Below are positions 40,337 to 48,372 of a DNA stretch of 64,000 nucleotides, one piece after another. The translations under genes were made by a program, and so were the position numbers. Numbering within the stretch: the first letter of the stretch is position 1; every line of letters begins with the position of its first letter. The notes below the pieces were generated by a model. It ran no database searches. It worked only from the letters and a program-made list of their open reading frames with translations, and had not been told where the DNA came from. The stretch spans positions 434,001 through 498,000 of the forward strand of contig NZ_SSNX01000002.1 of assembly GCF_004801415.1 (NCBI RefSeq), written 5' to 3'. The DNA is from Deinococcus sp. KSM4-11. Lineage in GTDB: Bacteria > Deinococcota > Deinococci > Deinococcales > Deinococcaceae.

Positions 40337-41173
40337 TTACAGCGCGGTTCGCACGTCCCACAGTTCCGGGAAGAGCACGACACCCAGGGCGCGCTGGAGG
40401 TACCCGCTGCCGCTGGTGCCGCCCGAACCGCCCTTCATGCCGATGGTGCGCTGCACGGTGGTGAGGTGGTTGAAGCGCCAGCGGCGGAAGTTGTCCTCCA
40501 CATCCAGCAGCTTCTCGGCCAGTTCGTACAGATCCCAGTAGGTCACGGGGTCGCGGTACACGGTCAGCCACGCCGCCAGCACATCCGCGTGCGAGGTGGG
40601 TGGAAGCGTCGGGTCGCGGTTCAGCACGGCCGGGGGAAGGGCCAGGCCCCGCGCGGCCAGCAGCCGCAGCGTCAGGTCGTACACGCTGGGTGCGTGTAGC
40701 GCGGCCAGCAGGGCGGCGTGCACGTCCGGCTGATGCTCGAAGGGGCCGAGCAGGGTCGTGCTGCGGTTGCCGAGCAGGATCTCGACCCGCCGGTATGCCG
40801 CCGACTGGAAGCCGGACGCCTGACCGAAGGCGTCCCGGAACTGCAGGTAATCGGCGGGCGTCATGGTCTTCAGGACTTCCCACGCCTGCGTGAGCTGCTC
40901 CTGGGCACGCACCACGCGGGTCAGGCCCTTGAGGGGGGCGTCCGTGATGCCCGCCGCGAGCTGGGTCATGGCCAGCGTCAGCTCGCGGACGATCAGATCC
41001 AGCCACAGTTCGGACACGTGATGCACGGTGATGAACAGGTGCTCGTCGTGCGCGGCCGTCACCGGCCGGTGCGCGGCCCTCAGGGTGTCGAGCTGCAGGT
41101 AATCGCCGTAGCTCAGCGACCGCGTGAAGTCCATGTGCGCCCGCGCGGCGCTGTCGGCATCCGGGGAGGTCAT
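40337..41173 (-). CDS. kynA: Tryptophan 2,3-dioxygenase
   Basis: A 278-residue haem dioxygenase that opens the indole ring of L-tryptophan to give N-formylkynurenine. SYGDYLQLDTLRAA, DEHLFITVHHVSELWLDLI and the substrate loop MKGGSGGTSGSGYLQ near the C-terminus are the family's hallmarks. Length is normal. Its ATG overlaps the kynU stop (ATGA), so it is the second gene of the kynU-kynA operon and shares the leader control region upstream of kynU. The order kynU before kynA means anthranilate formation is encoded first. Confidence 0.97.
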   Translation of the reverse strand: MTSPDADSAARAHMDFTRSLSYGDYLQLDTLRAAHRPVTAAHDEHLFITVHHVSELWLDLIVRELTLAMTQLAAGITDAPLKGLTRVVRAQEQLTQAWEVLKTMTPADYLQFRDAFGQASGFQSAAYRRVEILLGNRSTTLLGPFEHQPDVHAALLAALHAPSVYDLTLRLLAARGLALPPAVLNRDPTLPPTSHADVLAAWLTVYRDPVTYWDLYELAEKLLDVEDNFRRWRFNHLTTVQRTIGMKGGSGGTSGSGYLQRALGVVLFPELWDVRTAL

Positions 41174-42411
41174 GCGCTGCCTTCATCCAGCACGGCCCCG
41201 ATGCCCTGCACGGCCCGCCACATGTCGGCGTGCGAGTGGTACAGCGGCGTGATCCCGAAGCGCAGGATGTCCGGCGTGCGGTAATCCCCGATCAGGCCGC
41301 GCGCGACGAGCTGGGCCATCACCTCCCGCGCGCGGGGGTGCCGGTAGCTCACCTGACTGCCCCGGTCTGCGGGCTCAGTGGGAGTCACGAGTTCCAGCGG
41401 GTGCCGGGTGGCCAGCGGTTCCATCAGGGCCATGAACGTGCTGGTCAACGACAGGGATTTGGCCCGCACGTCCTGCATATCCACGTCCGTGAAGACGTCC
41501 AGGGCGCTGTCCAGGGCGCTCAAGCCCAGCACCTGCGGGGTTCCGGCCACGAAGCGCCGCGCGCCGGGCGCGGGCACGTACCCGCGGGCCATCTCGAACA
41601 CGTCCGCGTGGCCCATCCAGCCGCTGATCGCCACGGGGGCCGACTCCAGATGCTGCGCCGCGACGAACAGGAAGGCGGGGGCGCCAGGGCCACCGTTCAG
41701 GAACTTGTACCCGCAGCCCACTGCGAAATCCACGTCCGCACCGTTCAGATCGACCGGGAACGCGCCAGCCGAGTGCGCCAGATCCCAGATGGTCAGGGCC
41801 CCGGCGGCGTGCGCCTGGGCCGTCAGGCCGGCGAGGTCGAGTCTGCGGCCCGTGCGGTAGTCCACCTCGGTCAGCAGCGTGACGGCCACCTCGTCCGTCA
41901 GGTGCGCGGCGAGCTCGGTGTTCGGAACGCGCCGGAGCTCATACCCGCCACCCAGCAGCGCGCTCAGGCCCTGGGCCACATACAGGTCGGTCGGGAAGTT
42001 GTCGGCGTCCGTGAGGATCACCCGCCGCCCGGCCGGTGCCAGCTTGAGCGCGGCGGCCAGCGCCTTGAAGAGGTTCACGGTCGTGGAGTCGCCCACCGCG
42101 ATCTCCTGCGGCCGGGCCCCGACGAGCCGCGCGAGTTTGGCGGCCACACGGTCCGGCAGGTGCATCCAGTCCTCGCCGTGATCCTCGCCGGCCGTCCACG
42201 AGCGGATCAGGTGCTGGCCCCATTCCTGCTCCATGACGTGCGCGAGGCGCTCTGGAACGCGGCGGTACAGCGGCCCCAGCGAGTTCCCGTCCAGATAGAT
42301 GACGCCGGGCGGCAGCAGGAATTCGGCCTTCTTGTGGGCCAGCGGGTCGCGCGTATCGAGCTCCAGCAGGTCGGTGGGAATGGCGGTCGCGGGCAGGTCT
42401 TTCAGGGTCAT
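41170..42411 (-). CDS. kynU: Kynureninase
   Basis: A 413-residue PLP enzyme cleaving kynurenine to anthranilate and alanine. PGVIYLDGNSLGPL (about residue 40), VGDSTTVNLFKALAAA, WDLAHSAGAFPVDL and the PLP lysine in CGYKFLNGGPGAP are intact. ATG 42411 is chosen over an in-frame upstream start because CGGAGC precedes it and it fits family length. It heads the kynU-kynA operon and lies 190 bases after a leaderless promoter with a Trp-containing leader ORF. No kynurenine formamidase gene is nearby. Confidence 0.97.
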   Translation of the reverse strand: MTLKDLPATAIPTDLLELDTRDPLAHKKAEFLLPPGVIYLDGNSLGPLYRRVPERLAHVMEQEWGQHLIRSWTAGEDHGEDWMHLPDRVAAKLARLVGARPQEIAVGDSTTVNLFKALAAALKLAPAGRRVILTDADNFPTDLYVAQGLSALLGGGYELRRVPNTELAAHLTDEVAVTLLTEVDYRTGRRLDLAGLTAQAHAAGALTIWDLAHSAGAFPVDLNGADVDFAVGCGYKFLNGGPGAPAFLFVAAQHLESAPVAISGWMGHADVFEMARGYVPAPGARRFVAGTPQVLGLSALDSALDVFTDVDMQDVRAKSLSLTSTFMALMEPLATRHPLELVTPTEPADRGSQVSYRHPRAREVMAQLVARGLIGDYRTPDILRFGITPLYHSHADMWRAVQGIGAVLDEGSA

Positions 42412-42434
42412 GGTCGCTCCGGAACAGGGGAGAG

Positions 42435-42493
42435 GGCCCGCCACAGCGCGGCGGGCCGGGGCACTTGGCAGTGGGGCCGACCGTCAGGCGGGC
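42435..42493 (-). promoter_or_regulatory. Candidate attenuator of kynU-kynA: two exclusive RNA pairings
   Basis: On the minus strand, segment A GCCCGCC (42493-42487, the last codons of the leader ORF), segment B GGCCCGCC (42457-42450) and segment C GGCGGGCC (42442-42435) occur in that order. B and C form a perfect 8-bp hairpin with a 7-base loop, followed by a pyrimidine-rich run. A can pair with the first seven bases of C instead. A ribosome on the last leader codons would cover A. The hairpin lies 24 bases before the kynU start. Confidence 0.6.
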
Positions 42494-42594
42494 AGCGGCC
42501 GACCCAGGCACGCGCACCACCAGCCGTGCAGGGCGCGCGCGATGCAGTTCGCACTGGCGCGGGCCCGGCGGCCTTCCCGGTGGGCAGGGGACAT
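42484..42594 (-). CDS. Leaderless 36-codon leader peptide with tandem Trp codons
   Basis: An ATG at 42594-42592 lies six bases after TATACT (42606-42601), the arrangement of a leaderless transcript. The 36-codon frame ends in TGA at 42486-42484. It is basic at the start and reads HGWWCACLG at residues 23-31; the two TGG codons are at 42522-42517. It lies 73 bases upstream of kynU on the same strand. Because the operon degrades tryptophan, a Trp-sensing leader peptide comparable to TnaC or TrpL is inferred. Coding potential has not been tested by conservation. Confidence 0.6.
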   Translation of the reverse strand: MSPAHREGRRARASANCIARALHGWWCACLGRPLPA

Positions 42595-42606
42595 ACCCGG
42601 AGTATA
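42595..42606 (-). promoter_or_regulatory. -10 element of the kynU leader transcript
   Basis: TATACT at 42606-42601 on the minus strand is a near-consensus -10 box (five of six). The -35 region is weak (CGTTAG at a 17-base spacing). Transcription would begin at or next to the leader ATG at 42594. Confidence 0.55.
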
Positions 42607-42684
42607 GGCCTGCGTCCGCGCACCTAACGCCCGTTCGGTACACTGTCGGCACGCCCCACCATCCCAGTGCGCCGGAGGATGCCC

Positions 42685-43965
42685 GTGTTCCAGCCCGACC
42701 GTGAAGCCATGCCGATTCCCGCGCTGCGCACCCTGCAACTGCGGCAACTCCAGGCCATGCTCGAACGCCAGCACGAGCATGTACCGGCCTACCGCGAGAA
42801 GTTCCGCGCCGCTGGCGTCACGCCCGGCGACCTGACGTCGCTGGCTGACCTGTCACGCTTTCCCTTCACGCGCAAGGCGGACCTGCGCGACCACTACCCG
42901 CTGGGACTGTCGTGCGTGCCGCGCACGGAACTCCGCCGCATCCACGCGAGTTCCGGCACGAGCGGCAAACCCACCGTGGTCGCCTACGACGAGCACGACC
43001 TGGGGATCTTCGAGGAGGTCGTCGCCCGCTCGCTGTACGCGGCGGGCGCGCGGCCCGGCATGGTCTTTCATAACGCCTACGGGTATGGCCTGTTCACCGG
43101 CGGGCTGGGGACGCACGGCGGCGCGGCCCGTCTGGGCCTGTGCACGGTGCCAGTGTCCGGCGGCGGCACCGAGCGGCAGGTGCAGCTCATCGAGGACCTG
43201 CAACCCGAGGTGATCGCCTGCACGCCCAGCTACGCGCTGGTGCTCGGCGAGGCGCTCGCGCGGCGCGGCCTGGGGCCGGACGACATCAGCCTGAAGTCCG
43301 CGGTGCTGGGGGCCGAACCGTGGGCGGAGAAAACCCGCGCGGAGGTGCAGGCCGCGCTCGGCGTGAGGGCCACGAACATCTACGGCCTCTCGGAACTGAT
43401 TGGTCCCGGCGTGAGCAACGAGGACGTCACCGAGCAGCGCGGCAGTTACCTGTGGGAGGATCACTTCTACCCGGAAATCGTGCACCCCGAGACCGGCGAG
43501 GTGCTCCCGGACGGCGAACTCGGCGTGCTGATCCTGACCTCCATGAGCCGCCGCGCCATGCCGATCCTGCGGTACTGGACCGGCGACATCACCCGCCTGC
43601 TGCCGGAGGACAACACCACCGGTCGCACCATGCGCCGCATGGACGCCATCCAGGGCCGCAGCGACGACCTGATCATCCTGCGCGGCGTGAACGTCTACCC
43701 CACGCAGCTCGAAGCGGTGCTGGTCGGCCTCGGTCAGGTCAGTCCGCACTACCACGTCGTCCTCAGCCGCAGCGGCCTGCTGGACGAGCTCACCCTGCGC
43801 GTCGAGGCCGCCGAGGCGTCGGCCGTCCTGCGCCACGAGATCGAACGGCAGATCAAGGTGATCGTGGGCGTCACCGTCCGCTGCGAACTGTGCGACCCCG
43901 GCAGCCTGCCGCGCAGCGAAGGCGGCAAACTCCGGCGCGTTACGGATCTGCGCGGCGAACGCTGA
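42685..43965 (+). CDS. paaK: Phenylacetate-CoA ligase family enzyme
   Basis: A 426-residue AMP-forming aryl-CoA ligase. The phosphate loop RIHASSGTSGKPTVVAY, NIYGLSELIGPGVS and the hinge/C-domain IQGRSDDLIILRGVNVYPTQLEAVL are typical of PaaK. GTG 42685 is chosen because GGAGG at 42674-42678 is six bases away; ATG 42679 directly abuts that sequence. The gene is divergent from kynU and has no paa neighbours (no epoxidase or hydratase genes). It could therefore activate phenylacetate, indole-acetate or anthranilate; the last would link it to kynureninase, but this is inference. Confidence 0.88.
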   Translation: MFQPDREAMPIPALRTLQLRQLQAMLERQHEHVPAYREKFRAAGVTPGDLTSLADLSRFPFTRKADLRDHYPLGLSCVPRTELRRIHASSGTSGKPTVVAYDEHDLGIFEEVVARSLYAAGARPGMVFHNAYGYGLFTGGLGTHGGAARLGLCTVPVSGGGTERQVQLIEDLQPEVIACTPSYALVLGEALARRGLGPDDISLKSAVLGAEPWAEKTRAEVQAALGVRATNIYGLSELIGPGVSNEDVTEQRGSYLWEDHFYPEIVHPETGEVLPDGELGVLILTSMSRRAMPILRYWTGDITRLLPEDNTTGRTMRRMDAIQGRSDDLIILRGVNVYPTQLEAVLVGLGQVSPHYHVVLSRSGLLDELTLRVEAAEASAVLRHEIERQIKVIVGVTVRCELCDPGSLPRSEGGKLRRVTDLRGER

Positions 43966-44266
43966 GACGGTTCCCAGCGTGAGCTGTCCTGAGAAATCAA
44001 CGGGGTGGACGCGGTGCAGTGGTCGCTGAGAACCATCCGCAGCTGAGTAAAGGCCTCTGTGGGCTTGGTCAAGTGGCCCTCTGTTCCCACCACCCTGCAG
44101 CCACCGTGTGCTCGAAGGGCGCCGTTCACGTTTAACGACTCGCCTCATCCAGCACAGAATGAGCCTGACAGCTCGGGGCGATGCCGTGACGCACGATTCC
44201 TCCAGGGCTGGGCGGCGTCGGGGTGCCCGCATGCTCCGGAGGTCCAGCTGTGATGTGCTGGCTCCT
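43966..44266. other. Intergenic region after paaK
   Basis: About 300 bases between the convergent ends of paaK and the MetX-like gene. I see no supported gene, no strong hairpin and no repeat. Small open frames on both strands have no motif or ribosome binding site. Confidence 0.5.
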
Positions 44267-45271
44267 TCAGCTCTCCAGCCACGCGCGTACGGCGGCCGTC
44301 TGGAAGGCCAGGTCGTCCGGAATCCCGGCGGGGGCGCCCGCCCGGTGGCCCCAGATCGAGGGAATGGGCCGCAGTTCACCGTGACGCAGGCACTCCAGCT
44401 CCGCCGCGTTATCTGCGACACGGAAGTACAGGTCGGTGTCTCCGGGCAGCAGCAGCACGCGGGCCTGGATGGCCGACAGCGCCGCGGCGAGATCACCGCC
44501 CCCGCTGAGGTCGCCGTGGTACCACGTCAGCGCCTGGGCGTACAGGTTCGCGGCGTCGCAGCGGGCGAAGCCTGCTTCCCAGTCGGTTCGGAGGTACGTT
44601 TCCAGATCCGGTGCCCCGAGGGCCGTGCGGTACAGGTCTGCGCGGTAGAAGTCCTGGCTGAGGCCCCACCCGGCGTAGATGTGACCGAAGGCCTTCAGGG
44701 CCGCGTGCGGCACGCCGCTGAACCGTCCGTTCCCCAGGTGCTCCGGCGCGGCCTCCAGCGTCCGCAGCAGCCCCGATAGAAACACCTTGTTGTGCGGCGC
44801 GGTGCGGGCGCTGCCGCAGACCACGATCGCGCGCTCCACCCGCTCCGGGAACAGCGCGGCCCAGTGGTACGCCTGCATGGCGCCCATCGAGAACCCGTAC
44901 GCGGCGGCCACGCGCTTGATGCCCCAGACCTCGCGCAGCAACCGCTCCTGGGCCCGCACGTTGTCGGCCACCGTGACCGGCGCCGGGTAGTCCGGCGTGT
45001 CTGCCGCGCCTGAGGACACGCCATTCGAGAACATGTCGGGAATGACGATAAACCAGCGTGTCGGATCGAGAATGCCGTCCGGGCCGATCGCCCAGTTCTG
45101 GCCCTCGTGCGTGGCGGTGTAGCTGGTCGGGTACACGATCACGTTGTCCCGCGCGGCGTTCAGGGTGCCGTGCGTCTGCCAGCCCAGACGGGCGTTCCGG
45201 ATGACGCCGCCGCCTTCCACACTCAGGTCGCCCAGCTCGAACACGCCCTCCTGGACGGGCCAGCCGGTCAT
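44267..45271 (-). CDS. MetX-like alpha/beta hydrolase (homoserine acetyltransferase fold)
   Basis: A 334-residue alpha/beta-fold enzyme. The nucleophile elbow GFSMGAMQAYHWA carries Ser; PGDTDLYF supplies the Asp and SIWGHRAG the His of the triad. The overall pattern is that of the homoserine O-acetyltransferase (MetX) superfamily. It lacks the strict MetX GGSMGGMQ wording, so it is more likely a hydrolase or acyltransferase of unknown substrate than a methionine enzyme. Its ATG overlaps the stop of a short upstream ORF (ATGA). It lies after the terminator of the pyrimidine operon and has its own promoter. Confidence 0.85.
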   Translation of the reverse strand: MTGWPVQEGVFELGDLSVEGGGVIRNARLGWQTHGTLNAARDNVIVYPTSYTATHEGQNWAIGPDGILDPTRWFIVIPDMFSNGVSSGAADTPDYPAPVTVADNVRAQERLLREVWGIKRVAAAYGFSMGAMQAYHWAALFPERVERAIVVCGSARTAPHNKVFLSGLLRTLEAAPEHLGNGRFSGVPHAALKAFGHIYAGWGLSQDFYRADLYRTALGAPDLETYLRTDWEAGFARCDAANLYAQALTWYHGDLSGGGDLAAALSAIQARVLLLPGDTDLYFRVADNAAELECLRHGELRPIPSIWGHRAGAPAGIPDDLAFQTAAVRAWLES

Positions 45272-45333
45272 GCGTGGGCGCCCGTCAGACAGGGCGGGAA
45301 AAGAACCGGATCGCGCTCGGATGTGGCGTGCAT
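45268..45333 (-). CDS. Candidate leaderless 21-codon upstream ORF of the MetX-like gene
   Basis: ATG at 45333-45331 lies six bases after TAGGGT (45345-45340), the leaderless pattern. The frame of 21 codons ends at TGA 45270-45268, which overlaps the ATG of the MetX-like gene (ATGA). The middle is FPPCLTG. The exact stop/start overlap suggests translational coupling, so a ribosome must read the short ORF to reach the gene. A regulatory role is inferred; no -35 box is convincing. Confidence 0.5.
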   Translation of the reverse strand: MHATSERDPVLFPPCLTGAHA

Positions 45334-45364
45334 CGTTCTACCCTACGCCGCCCGCAACGTGGAC

Positions 45365-45402
45365 GCGGGCAGGAGCCCGGTGATCCGGTGGCTCCTGCCC
45401 GC
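45365..45402 (-). terminator. Strong terminator hairpin ending the pyrimidine operon
   Basis: A perfect 13-bp inverted repeat, GCGGGCAGGAGCC (45365-45377) and its complement (45390-45402), with a 12-base loop. It lies 31 bases after the stop of the minus-strand binding protein gene and just before the TAGGGT promoter box of the next transcript. Confidence 0.8.
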
Positions 45403-45433
45403 TGTGATACGCCCTGAGGTGGGCGCGTTCAGG

Positions 45434-46492
45434 TCATTTCGCTTTCTTGCCCGTCGCCATCTCCCACACGCTGTAGTTCACGGCCCCGGCGCTGGGCGCA
45501 CTCTTGAGGATGCCCAGATCCATCAGCAGCTTCACGTTCGCCTGGTACGTGGCGGGGTCGAGGTACCCGGCCATGCCTTTCATGGTCGGGCCGGCCCGGT
45601 ACAGCTTGGCGATCTCGGCCATCTGCCAGGTCTGGTGTCCGGCGGCGCTGGCGCGGGTGCCCGAGCCCTTACAGGTGTTGCCACAGTTGACCAGGACGAT
45701 CTGCACGGCTTCCTTCTGGTTGGCGACGGCGTAGTTCCAGCCCTTGATGGTGGCGCGCACGAGTTTCGCGGCGACGTCCTGCCCGGTCATGCCGCTGCCC
45801 TTGAAGTTCTTGGTATCCAGCACCTTCTGCGTGGTGAACATCAGGTCTTCGAGCAGGTTCACGCCGTTGTCGGCGGCGCTCATGATGTTCAGCTTGTCGA
45901 GGGGATAGCCCAGGCCCACGATCTGGTCGACCTCGTTGTACGTCATGGCCGACACGGCGTCGACCTTGTCCGGGAAGACCAGGCTGGGATCGAAGGGATA
46001 CGTCACGGCCTGCACGCTGGGATTCGCCACTGTCGAGTCCAGGCTGCTGGTCATGTTGTTCTTCTTCAGCAGCGCCACGGCCGGGTACTCGTTGCCGCTG
46101 GGCCACACTCCGATCTTCTTGCCCATCAGGTCTGCGGGCTTGGTGATGTCCTTGGTCTTGAGGCTGACCAGCGTGTAGCCGCTCTTCTGGAACAGCTGCG
46201 CGATATGCACGACCGGCAGACCCTGCTGGCGCGCGGTGAGCAGATCCGTGATCCAGGTGGTGCCGAAGTCGGCGGTGCCTGTCGCCACCGTCTGGATGGG
46301 CGACTGGTCACCGATGGGCAGCAGGGTCACGTCGAGGCCCTCGGCCTTGTAGAAGCCCTTGGCCTGCGCGACGAAGAAGCCCGCGAACTGCGCCTGCGGG
46401 AACCACTTGAGCTGCACCTTGACGGGGACGTTCGCGGCGTGCGCGGAACCGAGGGTGGCGGCGGCGAGAGCGAACAGAATGGCTTTCTTCAT
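45434..46492 (-). CDS. NMT1/THI5-like ABC transporter substrate-binding protein
   Basis: A 352-residue exported binding protein with a signal peptide ending AHA (residues 1-19). VKVQLKWFPQAQFAGFFVAQAKGFY is the SsuA/THI5-like family opening, and LGIGVWPSGNEYP and VDAVSAMTYNEVDQI are further blocks. Relatives bind pyrimidine-like, nitrate or sulfonate ligands. Its place at the end of a preT-preA-hydA operon with two permeases and an ATPase makes a pyrimidine base or hydantoin-like ligand the best guess. A strong terminator follows 31 bases after the stop. Confidence 0.9.
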   Translation of the reverse strand: MKKAILFALAAATLGSAHAANVPVKVQLKWFPQAQFAGFFVAQAKGFYKAEGLDVTLLPIGDQSPIQTVATGTADFGTTWITDLLTARQQGLPVVHIAQLFQKSGYTLVSLKTKDITKPADLMGKKIGVWPSGNEYPAVALLKKNNMTSSLDSTVANPSVQAVTYPFDPSLVFPDKVDAVSAMTYNEVDQIVGLGYPLDKLNIMSAADNGVNLLEDLMFTTQKVLDTKNFKGSGMTGQDVAAKLVRATIKGWNYAVANQKEAVQIVLVNCGNTCKGSGTRASAAGHQTWQMAEIAKLYRAGPTMKGMAGYLDPATYQANVKLLMDLGILKSAPSAGAVNYSVWEMATGKKAK

Positions 46493-46522
46493 TGGAACCT
46501 CCGGGGAACGGACAGGGTCAGG

Positions 46523-47488
46523 TTAGCGGGTGGAGCGGCGGCTGGCGTGCCAGCCCGTGAAGCGGTGTTCGATCCACTGGATGACGGCGTAGAACGCGAT
46601 GCCCAGCACGGAGGCGACCACGATGGCCGCCCAGACGATGTCGAGGTTGAATCTCCCGGCCTCGATCTGGATGCGGAAGCCCAGGCCGCGCCCGGTCGTG
46701 CCGAAGAATTCGCCCACGATGGCGCCGATCATGGCGAGGGTCGAGGCGACCTTCAGGGCGTTGAAGAGAAAGGGAAGCGCACTGGGCACGCGCACCAGCG
46801 CGAAGGTCTGGGCAGGCGTTACGGCGTAGGTGCGCATCAGGTCCAGGAGCAGAGGGTTGGCGCTCTGGAGGCCGCGGACGACGTTCACCACCACCGGGAA
46901 GAACACTGTGATCGCCACGATGATCGCCTTGCTCGTCCACTCCAGCCCGAAGGCCTTCACGATCACGGGCGCCAGCGCCACGATGGGGATGCTGGAGAAC
47001 AGGCCCGCGTACGGCAGCGCCCCACGTTCCAGGAAGGGAAAGCGCACGGCGGCCAGCGCGACCAGGATGCCCAGCACGGCGCCCGCCGCGTAGCCGACCA
47101 GGGTTTCTTGCACGAAGGTCACGCGGGCGTCCTGCAGCAGCACGCTGCTGGCCGACCACAGCGCCTGCACGACCCGCGTGGGCGTGGGAATCAGGCCTGG
47201 CGGCACGCCGAAGGCCCGCAGCAGCGCCTCCACGCCGATCAGGGCCAGCAGGGCGGCGATCAGCGCTGGGATGAGTCCGGCGGTACGCGAGGCGACGCCG
47301 CCCAGGCCAACCCCGCCGCTCAGGGCGCCCAGCACCGTCAGCAGGATGCTGAGCGTCTTGTGACCCGGTGGGACGCCATCCAGCGGGTACGGCCAGACCA
47401 CCCACGCCGCTGCCAGCAGCAGCACGAAGCCCAGGGCCAGCAGCGCCCACGCGAGCGTGACCCGGCCCGCGCCCCGCCGGGCCGTCAC
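46523..47488 (-). CDS. ABC transporter permease (NitT/TauT-type) 2
   Basis: A 321-residue inner-membrane permease. GTG 47488 overlaps the previous permease stop (GTGA), so the longer upstream frame is discarded. About seven hydrophobic helices are present. The cytoplasmic coupling (EAA-like) loop ALVRVPSALPFLFNALKVAS is visible at about residues 230-250. It pairs with the permease at 47485-48369 as a heterodimer. An extra N-terminal segment of three helices distinguishes it from its partner. Confidence 0.9.
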   Translation of the reverse strand: MTARRGAGRVTLAWALLALGFVLLLAAAWVVWPYPLDGVPPGHKTLSILLTVLGALSGGVGLGGVASRTAGLIPALIAALLALIGVEALLRAFGVPPGLIPTPTRVVQALWSASSVLLQDARVTFVQETLVGYAAGAVLGILVALAAVRFPFLERGALPYAGLFSSIPIVALAPVIVKAFGLEWTSKAIIVAITVFFPVVVNVVRGLQSANPLLLDLMRTYAVTPAQTFALVRVPSALPFLFNALKVASTLAMIGAIVGEFFGTTGRGLGFRIQIEAGRFNLDIVWAAIVVASVLGIAFYAVIQWIEHRFTGWHASRRSTR

Positions 47489-48369
47489 CGCGACTGCCCG
47501 GCTCGCCACGGCGTCACCCACCTCTCGATCAGGCCCAGCAGGCCCACCAGCGCGATCCCCAGGGCCGCGCCGTACAGCATGATCACCCACAGCGCCAGCG
47601 TGTCCGACGCGCGGGAGTTCTCGGCGAGCATCTTGCCCAGGCCCGAATAACTGATGGTGCTGATCTCCGCGACGATCGAGCCGATCAGGGCGGCCGTGGC
47701 CGCGACCTTCAGTGACGTGAACAGGAACGGCAGACTGGCCGGCAAGCGGAGCTTCCAGAACACCTGGGCGCCCGACGCGCGGTAGGTGCGCATCAGGTCT
47801 TCCTGCATGGGATCAGGCGAGCGCAGGCCGGCCGAGACGCCCACCGCCACCGGGAAAAAGGCGATGTATGCGGCGATCAGCGCCTTGGGCAGCCAGCCCT
47901 GCACGCCGTACTGCCCGAGGACCACCGCCAGCATGGGGGCCAGGGCCACCACCGGTACCGTCTGGGACGCGATCAGCCACGGCAGCGTGACCCGCTCGAA
48001 GGCCCGGCTGGCGACCAGTCCGACGGCCAGGATTACGCCCAGGACGGTGGCGATCCCCAGGCCGACCAGGGTCTCCCCCGCGGTGACCAGGGTGTTGTAC
48101 GGCACGCTCGTCGGGGCCATCGGCGGGGTGCTCATGGTGCGGAAGCTCGCACCGAGCTGCGCGGGAGCCGGCAGCACGGGATTGCGGAGCTGCGTGGCAC
48201 ACGCGATCGCGGTCTTGCAGTCCAGTTCCGCGCCGCTGTCCAGCGTGCGCTGCGCCTGGCCCACGTTCGTCCACAACATCAGCGGCCAGTACAGCGCCAG
48301 CACGACCACCGCGACGACCAGCATCGGAACCAGGTTCCCGGTGGATCGGGGCGCGCGTGCGGCCGTCAC
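47485..48369 (-). CDS. ABC transporter permease (NitT/TauT-type) 1
   Basis: A 294-residue inner-membrane permease of the binding-protein-dependent type with about six helices. The EAA-like coupling loop KLRLPASLPFLFTSLKVAATA lies in the second half. It starts three bases after the ATPase stop and its end overlaps the next permease. Together with the ATPase, second permease and binding protein it forms one complete importer inside the pyrimidine catabolic operon. Confidence 0.92.
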   Translation of the reverse strand: MTAARAPRSTGNLVPMLVVAVVVLALYWPLMLWTNVGQAQRTLDSGAELDCKTAIACATQLRNPVLPAPAQLGASFRTMSTPPMAPTSVPYNTLVTAGETLVGLGIATVLGVILAVGLVASRAFERVTLPWLIASQTVPVVALAPMLAVVLGQYGVQGWLPKALIAAYIAFFPVAVGVSAGLRSPDPMQEDLMRTYRASGAQVFWKLRLPASLPFLFTSLKVAATAALIGSIVAEISTISYSGLGKMLAENSRASDTLALWVIMLYGAALGIALVGLLGLIERWVTPWRAGQSR

Positions 48370-48372
48370 GGC

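Noticed and set aside
42481..42510. Two copies of GGTCGGCC flanking the end of the kynU leader ORF as a repeat element.
   Set aside because: An 8-base direct repeat in such GC-rich DNA is not significant by itself; only the pairing segments were kept.
45107..47650. An 847-codon plus-strand frame over the ABC transporter genes.
   Set aside because: Antisense to recognised permease and binding-protein genes; His/Gln/Gly-rich shadow with no domain.
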